From Bolinopsis microptera (Eukaryota > Ctenophora > Tentaculata > Lobata > Bolinopsidae), in contig NC_087074.1 of the NCBI RefSeq assembly GCF_026151205.1, forward strand, positions 2,790,001 to 2,854,000: 64,000 bases of DNA, in the 5' to 3' direction. The notes below the pieces were generated by a model that saw only the letters and a list, made by a program, of their open reading frames with translations, did not search any database and was not told where the DNA came from. Made by a program: the position numbers and the translations under genes. Positions 34,398 to 45,205 of this stretch are shown here, piece after piece (position 1 is the first letter of the stretch; each line of letters opens with the position of its first letter).

Positions 34398-34765
34398 GTT
34401 TAGGAACTTAGCTAAAATAGAATGTGTTACATCCAGCAAATATATTTGTACAAAATAGATTTTGAACCATGCCGGCTCGATGAAACAAAACATTTGTCAA
34501 TGACATGATTGTTATGAGGGTTTTATGGGGTCTGATATATATGAGGTTTTAGAAATTAAAAAATGTTGGTATCAAGGGTAATTTAATCTGCAAACGTAAG
34601 TAAAATCAAAAAGGCGAAAATGACACTTGGGTGTACCGGGACGATTATGCAAGCGATTTGCGCGCGAAACTATGACGCGTCACGTTATCGGTCACGCGTC
34701 ACGTCACGTTTAGCCAGGACTAAATACTTCATCACGTAACGCATCATGTACAGTCTACAGATACT
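34398..34765. promoter_or_regulatory. Upstream region of the Ly6-like gene
   Basis: No gene. It contains several CACGTCACGTT/GCGTCACG-like words at 34675-34710 that resemble CRE/bZIP half-sites. Whether they act on the minus-strand gene is unknown. Confidence 0.25.
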
Positions 34766-36285
34766 ATGGAGCAGCTCCTGAAGAATCATCCAGTACTAAT
34801 ACCAATAGAGGAGAATGGTTTGCCTTTTGGACCGATCGAAGAAGTAGAAGAATCGTTGTTTTATAATTTATTAAATATAGATGAGATAATGGTATTTAGG
34901 ACGGCGAAAATGGGTCTGCTGGTTCATCACAAACCGATGCTGAATTTTGTAGATTCGTATTGACGCATAGGAATTAAGGAAGAAGGAAAGAAACTAAAAT
35001 AGGAAATAGCTAAGTTTGCAAGGTTGATCTCTTCAAAACCGTATAAACTGATATGTTCGACTCCTACAAGTACAGTAAACTCATTCCGCTTAACAAGTGC
35101 CAAGGGGTGAGCTGAGGCCAACAGGGATACGGGGAACTTTTAGATGAATAGTGGACACTGGACATTGGACAATTGCTTGAGTTGGGAATTGAAACTTTTG
35201 ACGCATAAGAATTTCAAAGACGAAGGAAAGAAGCTGAAAAAATGAGATTGCTAAGTTTGCAAGGTTGATCGCATCAAAACGGTATACAGCAGGGTGTCAG
35301 AATTATTGGCGTGTTTGAAATTTTATGTGTATTTTATGATGAAATCAATATTTTTCGACGGGTCATAACTTTACTTCTGAATATCGAAATTACAAAATTC
35401 AAAAACTGGTCTGTAAACAATCGTCTGAACTTTTTCTTAAATTCAGAATTTTGTGTTGATGTACCTCAAAACCCATAATTTAGGCCGTTATTTAAAGGGT
35501 CGATTCCATACTTGGTTAGATTTACGAAGGAGTAAGGGATTTATGTGTAATTTTTTTTTGGTGAATTTTTTCTGAAATTATTCTTTAGACTAAAGTGCAC
35601 AGCTCTTCAGGCGATAGCGAAACATATAGAAAACTATAGATTTTATGAAAGCTCTCTTTCTCCTCTAACTGACGCAATAAAATATAGTCAGGCGGACTCA
35701 TCCCGGAATTCAGGGGAAGCAGCCGAAGGCTTCAAGTCCAATAATCCAAATTTTTCTCTTTCGTCGTAATTATCGACGAAATTTAACTTCTTTCGGACTT
35801 TGTTTTTAGACTGAACTGTAGTATGAAGGATTATCTCTCGAATGATTAAGACTCCATAGAAAACTGACCCTCAGAAGTCAAGTAATGATCGTTTCTAAAA
35901 GCTTGGGTAAGCTAAAATTTTAAGCAAAATTGTCTGCGCCCCAATAATTATGACACCCTGCTCTAATCCTGATCTGTTGGACTCTTACGTTAACAATAGA
36001 CTCATACCGCTTAAAGTTAACAAGTGCCCAGGGGTGAGGCCAATAGGAATTGGGGAAACCTTTAGACAAATAGTGGGAAAATGTTTGAGTTGGGAATTGA
36101 AAACAGCCATCCAACTTGCTGCTGGACCACTGCAGGTTTGTACAAGACTAAAAATTAAATCGGAAACTGCAGTGCACAGTGCTCTACATGCAAAATCTAC
36201 GGAAACGGTGATTTAAATTTTTAGTTGATGCCAGTGCAAGTGACGCTTTCAATTCCGTTAACAGATAGGCTCTTTACACAACGTG
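34766..36285 (+). mobile_element. LINE-like reverse transcriptase relic, copy 1 (5' part)
   Basis: Plus-strand RT fragments: EIAKFARLIASKRY, then after a MITE, NPDLLDSYVNNRLIPL, GVRPIGIGETFRQIVGK, AAGPLQVC and a motif-A-like VDAS block ending FNSVNR. The segment 34964-35199 is an imperfect tandem copy of the sequence that follows, so part of the RT is repeated. Stops and shifts are frequent. The same family is at 46182-47250. The motif set is LINE-class by style, but I cannot name the clade. Confidence 0.7.
35287..35963. mobile_element. Tc1/mariner-like MITE, complete copy
   Basis: Terminal repeats CAGCAGGGTGTCA…/…TGACACCCTGCTC are flanked by TA on both sides. About 680 bases with no transposase frame. 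Removing it with one TA restores the RT codons for KRY-NPDLL exactly, so the insertion is young relative to the RT copy's frame at this point. Confidence 0.75.
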
Positions 36286-36478
36286 AGAGTCGGTCCCACT
36301 AAATCCCGCCCTCCCAAATTTTTCAAAAATTCTTTTGAAATTAAAGGCACTGAGAGCATGAAAGTAATCGTTTCGGTGTATTTTGGACGCTGATTCCGAA
36401 TCACTACCCATGACATAGGGTAAAAATGCTTCCCTGGAGAGTTATGGACAAACACTGTTTTGGTCACGTGACAAGCTA
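36286..36478 (+). other. RT-relic remainder, no clear gene
   Basis: Continues from the RT motif-A region but the frame is lost. No other feature is seen. Confidence 0.3.
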
Positions 36479-36486
36479 GTAAAACA

Positions 36487-38008
36487 CAGAGTTGAAAAAT
36501 ACGTGAGATAATTTTTTAAATACGCCGTATTTAACGTTTTTTTGCTAAGAAATAAAATACGTCAAAAATACGTTAAATACGTTTGCCTATTTTTTTCGTA
36601 ATTGCATTCAAAAACTTAATAAGTTATGTCTTTCGTTCGCAATTTTTTCAGACACATCGTCATTACGGTTCAATTTCATTTATTTTGTTCCCTTGAACGG
36701 GATTGGAATTTACTTTTGGAATTGAACGCAGAAAAATATTCATATTTGTGTAGAAAATCGTCCGTAAAAAAGTTTCAATAAATACACAATTAAGAACACA
36801 ATTACTCAGATGAATCGTAATCATCATTAAAATCACATTTCTCCATGTTTTGGATAAGTCGAAGGTTGGCATTAATGCCTACTAGCTTTATGGCCTTATC
36901 CTTTGCTAGTCTATTTCTGCGTTTATCAACAATATATTCCCAAGAGGACCAGTTAGTTTCACAGGCAGAAGCACTACAGACGAGGCTCAGAGTTTTCTTC
37001 GCCATTATTTGAAGCTCTGGCGTTGCTGCACCGAACGAATCCCACCACGTACAAGGATCTAGCTTTGTAGCTCCGTCAATGGCAGATTGCCGGCCAAAAA
37101 GACCTTCTCTCCTTCTATAGCGTGCTAGCTGCCGTAGAATCTCCATTTCCTGAAAACCCCATACTGTGCACATGTTCAGGAAGTCACCCATGACATCTTC
37201 GTTTGACGTCTGTTCGTACAGATGAAACTGTGGGTTCAAAACGAACCCCGCACTGTGCAGGGGTATGTGCAACTCAGACCATGCATTCGAGAAGAAGCTC
37301 ATCAGATCTTGTTTGTGGCTTGGTCTAAGAGTTGAACTAAACTTCTCTTGCAACTGAAATAGCAAATAGTACAGTTCTCCCATTATGGCGCAGGTCCTCT
37401 TTCCATCGGTTAAACGCAGCACCTCGATGAGAGGCTCAAGAATATTATTGAGGTATTCTAAATCGTCCCAGAATCTAGTAGAGTCAATATTCTTTTTAAC
37501 CTCTGCATAAGTAGATGCGTGTTTCTTCCCGTTTCCTCCTAATCCTATCCACTGTTTCAGTATCCTGTTTCCAAGTAAGTCTTCGAGGTGTTCTTTTACA
37601 GCTACGACCCTATCAGTCATGATAAAGTTAGTAGCGAAGCGAGTTTTCACCCAGGACAAAATCGTGGTTATTCACGAATTGCACGATACTCGTGCACTTT
37701 TTGAATAAGTTAGAGAAGAATGGAATTTTCTCGAAATCTTCGACGAAAAGATCAAGCACATGGGTAGCACGTGCACAGTTCCCTTAAATCATACGCGAGG
37801 TGATAAACTACAGAGCTACGCGAGTTTTAATCAAACTTTTAACTTGTATAATTAGAAATAGTACTTATTATTTCATTGGAGCTCTTAATGCTACAAAATC
37901 ACTTGTAACGTATTTTAACGAATTTTATTCAGCGAAAATAAAATACGCCGTATTTAACGTTTTTTTGATATTTTATAAAATACGTTAAATACGTATTTTT
38001 CAACTCTG
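36487..38008 (-). mobile_element. hAT transposon relic with 8-bp target duplication
   Basis: Ends CAGAGTTGAAAAATACG and its inverted partner, flanked by GTAAAACA at 36479-36486 and 38009-38016. Subterminal blocks with ATACGCCGTATTTAACG are also inverted. The interior is only the C-terminal half of a transposase, so the element is internally deleted at 1522 bases and cannot move on its own. Confidence 0.85.
36802..37800 (-). pseudogene. hAT transposase, C-terminal half
   Basis: The open frame 36802-37659 (285 residues) ends with the hAT dimerisation domain: PCTWWDSFGAATPELQIMA, SLVCSASACETNWSSW, then KRRNRLAKDKAIKLV and NLRLI. Just upstream, 37660-37800, the frame-shifted sequence still reads THVLDLFVEDFEKIPFF and IVQFVNNHDFVL, the usual middle block of these enzymes. 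The BED zinc finger and first catalytic aspartates are absent, removed by the internal deletion. Confidence 0.85.
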
Positions 38009-38016
38009 GTAAAACA

Positions 38017-38300
38017 CGAATTCGATTGTTTAGGGCTTGGATTGGGGTTAGGGTTGTGGTTTATACGGTTATGGAAAGCTTTGGGGTTATGGTTATACTT
38101 AGGGTTCCGGTTAGGGTTGGGATTAGAGCTTATGTAAAACCGTTTTGTTCGGGCTCGGCTGCAAAACCATAAAAACCAAAGTTACGTTATAATTTTTGGG
38201 CGAGCGAATTAGTAAAAGCCCGCGAAAGTACTATGCCCGGAGTTAAGCATGATTGCAATCAATATTTATTGGAAACTGGTACAACTCACGGTGAAGTCTA
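38017..38300. other. Telomere-like degenerate repeats and spacer
   Basis: About 38030-38125 contains many TTAGGG, TTGGGG and TTAGGGTT words in imperfect array. The rest is non-coding. Confidence 0.5.
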
Positions 38301-38690
38301 GCAATGTGGCTCTTTGTCTTGGTTATAACAACTCTACCAATACTATAGAAATTAGAGGATCATGAAAAAGTGGCACAAGTATGGCTTATAGCAGATAATG
38401 CCACAGGGGTGGGTACTCTTCATCTACTTTTAGGATGGTGGAACTGGAAGGACCTTAAGTATGGCTACTTCGTGAACCAAGAAAAGTCTTGCTTAGCCTT
38501 AATCTTAAAAAATCCTGAACATTTACATTCAGCTCAGGAAATCTTTGCCGACTGCAATATAGATATCAGGATAGACGGTCAAATGCAATTGTGCCGGGGA
38601 GTGGGGAACGGAGTTATGGAAATGGCACAGTTAAAGTATTTTGCAAAAAGAGAACAAGCTGCATCCCTTTCGGTTACGTGGACAGTGGCG
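38301..38690 (+). mobile_element. LINE-like RT relic, copy 1 (palm/catalytic part)
   Basis: The ORF 38370-38693 holds VAQVWLIADNATGVGTL, an RT motif C region (xADxA), then KYGYFVNQEKSCLALIL and LHSAQEIFADCNIDIR. It is the downstream part of the same RT as 34766-36285, separated by the hAT relic and cut again by a hAT MITE. The second Asp of the YxDD-type motif reads as Asn here, so catalysis would be lost. Confidence 0.7.
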
Positions 38691-38972
38691 TAACGTTGCC
38701 TGTTTGCGCCCCCTCGCCGAAAATGCGCACCCCTGTTGGCACCCCTTCCCCTTTTTTCCCCCTCCCTAAAATTGAACAAATTAGGTGATTTCAGAGGACA
38801 CACCGGTAAAATCTCCAAAAAAAGTGTGTTTCTTGAGCAAAACGCGAAGTTTTGCTAGTATACCTCAGTTAAGTTTTTCAAAATTGTCCCAACGACGATT
38901 TTGCGCCCCCTAAGATGCCCCCCCCCCCCCCCTCGCACAGCGGGGTCAGCGGGACCCTTCGTTACACCACTG
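38683..38972. mobile_element. hAT-type MITE with perfect 8-bp target duplication
   Basis: Ends CAGTGGCGTAACG and CGTTACACCACTG; TACGTGGA is repeated at 38675-38682 and 38973-38980. 290 bases with a C run near 38920. It interrupts the RT ORF. Confidence 0.85.
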
Positions 38973-39083
38973 TACGTGGAGACCGGTAAATGCCATGAAA
39001 GGTTAACCTCTCGCCACAACCTACAAAGAATCAACAAATGCGCTTCAAGTTCAAATAATACTAAAACACCGTGTTTCTGATTA

Positions 39084-39242
39084 GGGGTCGTTCACATATT
39101 ACGTAATCAGCTGAGGGGGGGGGGGGGGGGGGGTTTCCGAATGATTACGCTAGTGTAATTTTGACACAATAGCTATGTGTAAAACTGATTACGGAGGGGG
39201 GGGGGGGGGGTAAAAATGATTACGTAATATGTGAACGACCCC
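39084..39242. mobile_element. Tourist-like (PIF/Harbinger) MITE
   Basis: Inverted ends GGGGTCGTTCACATATTACG flanked by TTA on both sides (39081-39083, 39243-39245). Each arm is followed by a long G run. 159 bases, non-coding. The TTA target and GGGG ends fit PIF/Harbinger. Confidence 0.75.
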
Positions 39243-39429
39243 TTATCAAGAACAACAACAGCACATTTTAGAAAAGGTTAATAAAAAGACTGCAAGGGTT
39301 TTAATGCAGTTTGTCGGTAAAATATTTGCTTAAAATCCGCACATGAACAATAAACAATTTTGCGCGAGGAAACATCTTGCTTTAAAATTATTTTGTTTCT
39401 CCTTTATAAATATATTTAAAAGTTTCGCT

Positions 39430-39665
39430 AAAAGAGTTTCGTCGATACAAAAATGCGTGCGTTTCTGCGCGTCAACAAGGTTTCGATTCTTTTAAAAGAG
39501 TTTCGATTCTCTTATAAGAGTTTCGATTCTATTTTAAAAAATGCGCGCGACAAATTGCTGCGAGTCAAAACAGTTTCGATTCTTCTAAAAGAGTTTCGAT
39601 ATTAAAAACGCGCACTGCACGACAAGTTGTTGCGAGTCCAAACAGTTTCGATTCTCTAAATCGTT
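39430..39665. repeat. Cluster of TTTCGATTCT words
   Basis: TTTCGATTCT or close variants recur at about 39481, 39501, 39521, 39574, 39594 and 39646, the first three at 20-base spacing. A longer block with GCGCGCGACAAATTGCTGCGAGT is duplicated imperfectly at 39543 and 39609. No gene. Confidence 0.65.
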
Positions 39666-39890
39666 TCAATTCTATAATTCGAATGCAAGACAATTTAGCT
39701 ATCATTTAAAAAACTACGCATCTGCACGGTAATGTTTTAAAATATTTGGTTTATGAAGAAGCTCTTATCTATTTTTAATTAGGAAATTGATTTTATTGTT
39801 CAGAAGAGGATCAAGAAAGACCTCTAGATAGACCGTCAGTATTATAGTAATAGTATCAAATATCAAATAAAACTAACGAATTATCTACTA

Positions 39891-40070
39891 TGGGTGATTC
39901 AGAATCTATCTCTTTCGAATGGAAAGTTAATCAATATTCTCAGCCTGAGCCAGTCACCTGAGCCAGTCGCTAAAGAGGCTTTAGATCAAGACATGGAAGG
40001 ATATGAAGCTATGGAAGCACAGTTTCATTTCGGATTCAAAGAGGACTCCTCTAATGAAAGCTTGCCTTGA
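39891..40070 (+). CDS. Small acidic ORF next to the Polinton
   Basis: An open stretch beginning MGDSESISFEWKVNQY, rich in Glu, Asp and aromatic residues. It lies on the strand opposite the polymerase. It may belong to the Polinton or be chance. No family is recognised. Confidence 0.25.
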   Translation, partial: WVIQNLSLSNGKLINILSLSQSPEPVAKEALDQDMEGYEAMEAQFHFGFKEDSSNESLP

Positions 40071-40395
40071 TTTTTAATTGATTAATATATAAATAGGTTT
40101 GAACATGGTTATATTTTATTTCTGTATTTATCTTAAGGGAAGCTAGTTTATAGTTTGTTCATCATCAGATCTATTTTACGGTTATTGTATATGAGTATAC
40201 CCGTGTTTTCTATTATTTACTAGATAGAGGTAAAACAACTAGATAATAAGGATAAAATGCGCTCCTATAAAATGAGTAAAATAGTAATACAAAGTATAAT
40301 AGTAATATAATTATAAATTATAAGTAAAGGCATCAATCGTCTGCAGGACGGCTCTCATAAATGATGAGGCAATTTCGTCTGGACTCCTTTTTCTG

Positions 40396-40690
40396 CTATC
40401 CCTCGAGATAGTAGAACTGCTTCGCCGTCAGGTTGACTCCCTCCAGATTGCTTGCAAAGACCACATGGCAGAACAGCTGCCCATCCTGTTTGAAGTATAG
40501 TCGCGTTCTCAGCTTTGACTGTGCGATCCTCGCCAACTCCCAACACCCGATGAGGTGGTTAGCCTCCTCCTCACTGCACGAGCATACTTTAGTCATGGCA
40601 GTATATTTGAAGCATGTGCTGCATGCCTCAAATGCGTACTCCCGGGAATTTATGAGTTTCTTGTAATGTCGCGAGAAGTGTTCCACCTGA
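40396..40690 (-). CDS. Unknown ORF with Cys residues near the Polinton
   Basis: A 96-residue frame with EACSTCFKYTAMTKVCSC and a hydrophobic C-terminus (LFCHVVFASNLEGV). Function unknown. Its position beyond the polymerase suggests it may be a Polinton-borne gene, but it could be host. Confidence 0.35.
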
Positions 40691-40798
40691 AGAAATGTCT
40701 GGTTAAAGATGTTATAAGTTTATCTAGTGTGAACAGCAATCATTATATATAATAAAATAGGTAATATCTAAGATTATCGTGAATAATAATGTAAATAA

Positions 40799-41206
40799 TT
40801 AGTTAACGGCTAAATTTACCTTGACGTCTAACTGCATGTCCTCCTTGATTGTCGTGTAGAGAGGATGAGAGGAGAAGAGGTTGAAGCGGAAAGTCCTCAG
40901 CCAGTAGCCAACCTCTTGTTTCACCTTGATTGTCTTGTAAAGACCCATCGTTCCATCCCGAACTACAATACGTAGGACTCTCACCAGACAACATTCATAG
41001 TTTTCTGAGCCATCATCAGGAGCAATTTCTTCGGCAGAGTGGTTACTCATCATGGGTGCTGTCGAGTCATTCGGAATAGTTCTCTTCTTGGTGTCGGATA
41101 GAGGGGTAGGTTTAATCCGATTCATTGCTGTAGGTACTGTTGAGACAAAGGTACGAAGAGCGCATTGTTCCACGGCAGAGAATTGAGGAGCATTTGTGAT
41201 AGACAT
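40799..41206 (-). CDS. Unknown ORF near the Polinton
   Basis: From the ATG at 41206 the frame reads MSITNAPQFSAVEQCALR, then a Ser/Pro-rich stretch, then VVRDGTMGLYKTIKVKQ and WLRTFRFNLFSSHPLY. No known domain is recognised. The upstream part of the same opening (to 41374) only translates the 40-base repeats and is not likely protein. Confidence 0.35.
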   Translation of the reverse strand: MSITNAPQFSAVEQCALRTFVSTVPTAMNRIKPTPLSDTKKRTIPNDSTAPMMSNHSAEEIAPDDGSENYECCLVRVLRIVVRDGTMGLYKTIKVKQEVGYWLRTFRFNLFSSHPLYTTIKEDMQLDVKVNLAVN

Positions 41207-41261
41207 GATTGAACGAATAAAGTAACTGAACGTGAAGATGGTTCTAGAGAATAATATTATA

Positions 41262-41382
41262 TAAATATAAGTTCTCGTAAACAGATGCGAACAAAAATGA
41301 AATAATATAAGTTCCTGTAAACAGATGCGAACAAAAGTGAAATAATATAAGTTCCTGTGAACAGATGCGAACAAAAGTGAAG
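41262..41382. repeat. 40-base tandem repeat, about three copies
   Basis: The unit contains GTTCCTGTAAACAGATGCGA and ACAAAAGTGAAATAATATAA; the copies differ at a few bases. Confidence 0.85.
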
Positions 41383-41397
41383 TTCCCTAAGAATAAT

Positions 41398-44200
41398 TTA
41401 AACCATATCAATATCGCAATGCATCTCATAGTCATACTGGTTAAGGTGATGCCCCAAAGCTCTTGTGCTAACTAAATCAGATAGGATATATCTCTTGTTG
41501 TCAATGGCAGAAAGTGCACATTTATTCTGTTGAACAGTATAAATCGTGTGATTGTAACTTCTAAGGGTGGTCTGGTTTACATGAACCTCTTCACCTCCAA
41601 ACAAAACATCCTTATAACTCTCATGTCTCAAATCACGCTTAGCTACTTTACGTTTAACACCCGCTGCTGCCATCTTACCATCAGCTTCATGAATCTTACA
41701 ACTATATAATTTACTTCGTAATCCTACAAACTCTGAGCCATACTTGCCCGCAAATTCATCCTTCATTAAACCTGGTACTGCCTTGTTAGTTAAACTGAAC
41801 AAATAATGTTCCTTGGGATAATTGCTTGAGTCAAAGTGACGTCCCATATCCTTGAAATCTTTATGCAAATCTGGAGTTTCAACCCAATAAAGTAAACTAT
41901 CTGTATCCGTAAAACATAATTTAATGTCACTATATTTAACCTTGAGAACATCATACCAGAATCTATACATTAACAACTTTGACATATCCAGAATAGCAGC
42001 CCCTAAGTAAATCGGCTTATCTAAAGTTATCGTGGGTTTTACCATTTCCAGTCCAACTAACTCTGGTGAAAATATCGTGAACCTCTTGAATCCAGGTTTG
42101 CTAGTCTGGAACTGATGCTGCTTTCCGTTCTGTACCAATCTAATGTTGACCCTCTTCCTAACAGATTCCATACTCTTGCCGAAGAACGAGTTGTTGAGTA
42201 GTTTGTAGAAGTCTTTTCCGAACTGTGAAGTAGCAGCCTGTCGTTTAGCGGTGTTAAAATCAATATATTTCTTTAACCAATCCGTCTGTTCAAACTCTAG
42301 TACCCTATGAATCTTATCGCAGACACCACCAATAGATAAATAATACTGCAAAGCGGCAATGTGAATCTTATGCTTTAACTTTGGAAACAAATTAGGTGCA
42401 AGCTTCTTTTGAGGAGCAGCAAAGTTAACCCCTCTTCTATTCATTGCTATTTGCTTTACGAGTAGCATCCGATACCATACCGTCCTCTATCATCAGAGAT
42501 TCAGGGAAAGGAGGGAGATCATTGAATCTGTCATGGTCTTCAGGATTCGTATGAACGTCACACTCGATGAAGTATCCCTTATCGCTGTCGGGGTTCCAGG
42601 CCATGATGTCGCTGACCGTGAGAAGTGTATCCTGCCACTTGAACTTCGAAGTAGGAAGTTTCTGACACGTTGCCCATCCGTAGAGGTTGTTTGCATCAAT
42701 GTATCCGAGAAAGCTTTCAGGTAATTCAGGATTGTAATCTGGGAGATGATGGTTATTTGCTTTTGCATACCGATGTGTGATTGTACTGATTCCTCCTTAG
42801 CCTGTTCAATGAAAGTATACATATCAGGATCACTGAATAATTCTAACTCGACTTTAGTAAATTTTAAGCCTGCATCTCACGTAAGACTTGGAGCGGTATA
42901 ATAATGAACAGGATCTAAATTATAAGATGATAAACACTCTGTCCTATACTGCTGCAGCACCAAATCCAGGAGAACAACGTCAGAGGAAATGTAGAGGTGA
43001 ACCATTTCATTGAGACTCTTCAGATCAAACTTCTTCCAGACTTTCTGTGCGTGAGCGTAGTCCTCTGTACAGGCCTCTTTGCTGAGATCTTTATAGAAGG
43101 CTTCGATGGGCGGTAACTCAGTTTCATCAAAGACTTCGAAGGATATGATGTACGAATAGGGATAGACACCTTTACGTAGGAGGAGCTCTAGCTTAACAGG
43201 ATCCACTACACCATACTTTAGTCGAAGGAATCGTTTGGTCGGTTCGAAGGCTGCAGGTCCTGATGAGCTGAGATTAGCTACAAGATTCTCCAATGAAGCG
43301 TTGAGATGCGCATATGAATCAATGAATCTGAACTTAGCGGTACTGAATGCTGTATATGACTCCATGGATTGTGGTATGATGTTGATATCCCATGGATTTT
43401 GTGTGCATTTTGCAAGTGCCTTGATTATCTCATGTGAGTCATAACCCTTAAGATTGTGGAAGAAAATGTGTATGTACTTCTGTGTCCGACGTTCTAAGTT
43501 ACATAACGGGTGAGTGTATCCTAAGACTTTGCCGGTGACAATGATCCAGATGTTTCTTATCAGTATACTTTGAGTCACAAATAACACAATTAGGATTTGA
43601 ATCAAGAAGTGCCAAAGTTGCCTGATCTACCTTCTCCATTGGTTTTACCATCTCCAATACTGGTCTAAGACGCTCATACAATACATTAAGGGGTTCCAGG
43701 AACTCGTCGTTAGAATCAATTCCATGGAAGACCTGTACCTGCTCATTTTCATACCCTGGTAGATGAGACGATAGTAGATATGCGGCCGTGCGGGGGATAT
43801 GAACTGCAGTCTTCACGGTAGCGGCATCACTCTCATCTGCATCGTCTTTAGGCTCTAGGATGCATTCAATGTCAGCGACGATGATGAATGGATGCTTGAT
43901 GGTCTTCCTGTAGCTCTTGCACTTTAACGTAAGTTGCTCCTTTTCATACTATTCCTTACTCTTAGGCTTACGTCCTGGAGGGGTCTTTCGCTGCTTCATG
44001 TCCTGTGGCATTATCACCCGCTGTGGCTTAAACTTACTACAATCTATTTCATGATCCTCCAACCCACTCTTCTTCATAAACTCTCTGAAACATCTGAGAC
44101 AATAGTATTTCTCTTTACAGTTCGATGACTTCCTACACAGCAGTTTCGATATGTCCTTCGCTAAAAACCAATGACTTGTGCGTGAGTTCTCCAACAGAGA
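41398..44200 (-). pseudogene. Family B DNA polymerase of the Polinton (fossil)
   Basis: Protein-primed type B polymerase. Recognisable parts, N to C, are a cysteine-bearing region (YYCLRCFREF), an exonuclease-like part (YIHIFFHNLKGYDSHEI), QYRTECLSSYNLDP, LNNSFFGKSMESVRKR, and the palm motif LCFTDTDSLLYW. This order and the FHNLKGYD and FTDTDSL signatures are typical of Polintons and related viruses. It would have copied the element's DNA. The copy is broken in several places and is a fossil. Confidence 0.85.
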
Positions 44201-44600
44201 AGAACGGTATAGAAAAGATTGGGCGACATCTGTCCGACTCAGAAAATAGGTTATCCGGACAATAGTTTATATCGGATCCTACCGTACAATTTTCTTGAAA
44301 CTTTCCATAAAGTATGGTGGTTATAGGACGAATAATCTGTGTAAGTTTGAGCGAGTTTCTATGTGCCAAATTTAAGATATCACCTTAAACACAAAAAATA
44401 TCTCCAATTCGGTGGTTTGTAGTGGTTCCAAGGCATATATCTGGAGATCCAATGATACGATTTTCTTGAAACCTTCGATATTTGGTCAAATAACTTTATC
44501 GAAATCACCAGTCGGTCACCACTGAACTTATAGTTCGTGGACGAACAGTGAACATACTCTTGTTCGGTCATAGCAATTTCAAACGAGACCCGGCTAACAA
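44201..44600 (-). other. Upstream edge of the Polinton remnant
   Basis: Short minus-strand ORFs of no recognised family (44133-44369, 44380-44571). They may be the decayed N-terminal region of the polymerase or unrelated. Confidence 0.25.
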
Positions 44601-44623
44601 ACGTTTAAACAGGGACCTCACTA

Positions 44624-44718
44624 GATAATTCAACCAATGAATTCAATCGAGAACTATAACAATCAAAAGTACAAACAATGATCTAAATCGATAATTCAAC
44701 CAACGAATTCAATCGAGA
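44624..44718. repeat. 29-base direct repeat pair, 66-base spacing
   Basis: GATAATTCAACCAATGAATT plus CAATCGAGA at 44624-44652 recurs at 44690-44718 with one change. Confidence 0.8.
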
Positions 44719-45205
44719 GATCAATAAGCAAATACTAATCAAAGTAACAATAACTTGCTTCTTCAATAAGTAGGAGTTTAGTCGAATATGATAAAGGACT
44801 AATATATTTATTTTGTAAATTATCTGGTTTATATACCTATCCAGCCATATCCTAATATCTAGGATATCCCTCACTAACAGGCATCACCTTGACCGTTAAC
44901 ACCTCTATACGGATAATAATTGCACAAGACCATTCTACACGTTTGACTGGCTGATACACTGACTGATCCACTGTCTGGTTCACCGATCAGATTTTCACGT
45001 CTCTTGTTATCGGAACCCTGGATAATTTTTTACTCTAACCCAATTATTATACACCATAACCCTAATGAGATGTATCTAATATCTATACTAATTAGGGTTA
45101 GCCCAACAGCTCCAATTCAAACACACTACTATATCATTTAGCTGTCAGATCTCAAGCTGTTGAGCACGTAAAAATTTCAAGGTCCTGCACATATCCTAAA
45201 TAACT

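Larger units (their letters stand above)
39890..44600 (-). mobile_element. Polinton/Maverick fossil
   Basis: A remnant of a Polinton, centred on its family B DNA polymerase, with several flanking ORFs of uncertain role. No capsid, integrase, ATPase or protease gene and no terminal repeats were recognised, so the copy is incomplete. It is broken, with roughly half a dozen interruptions in the polymerase region. The reading frames left are fairly long, which suggests moderate rather than great age, but I cannot date it. Confidence 0.75.
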
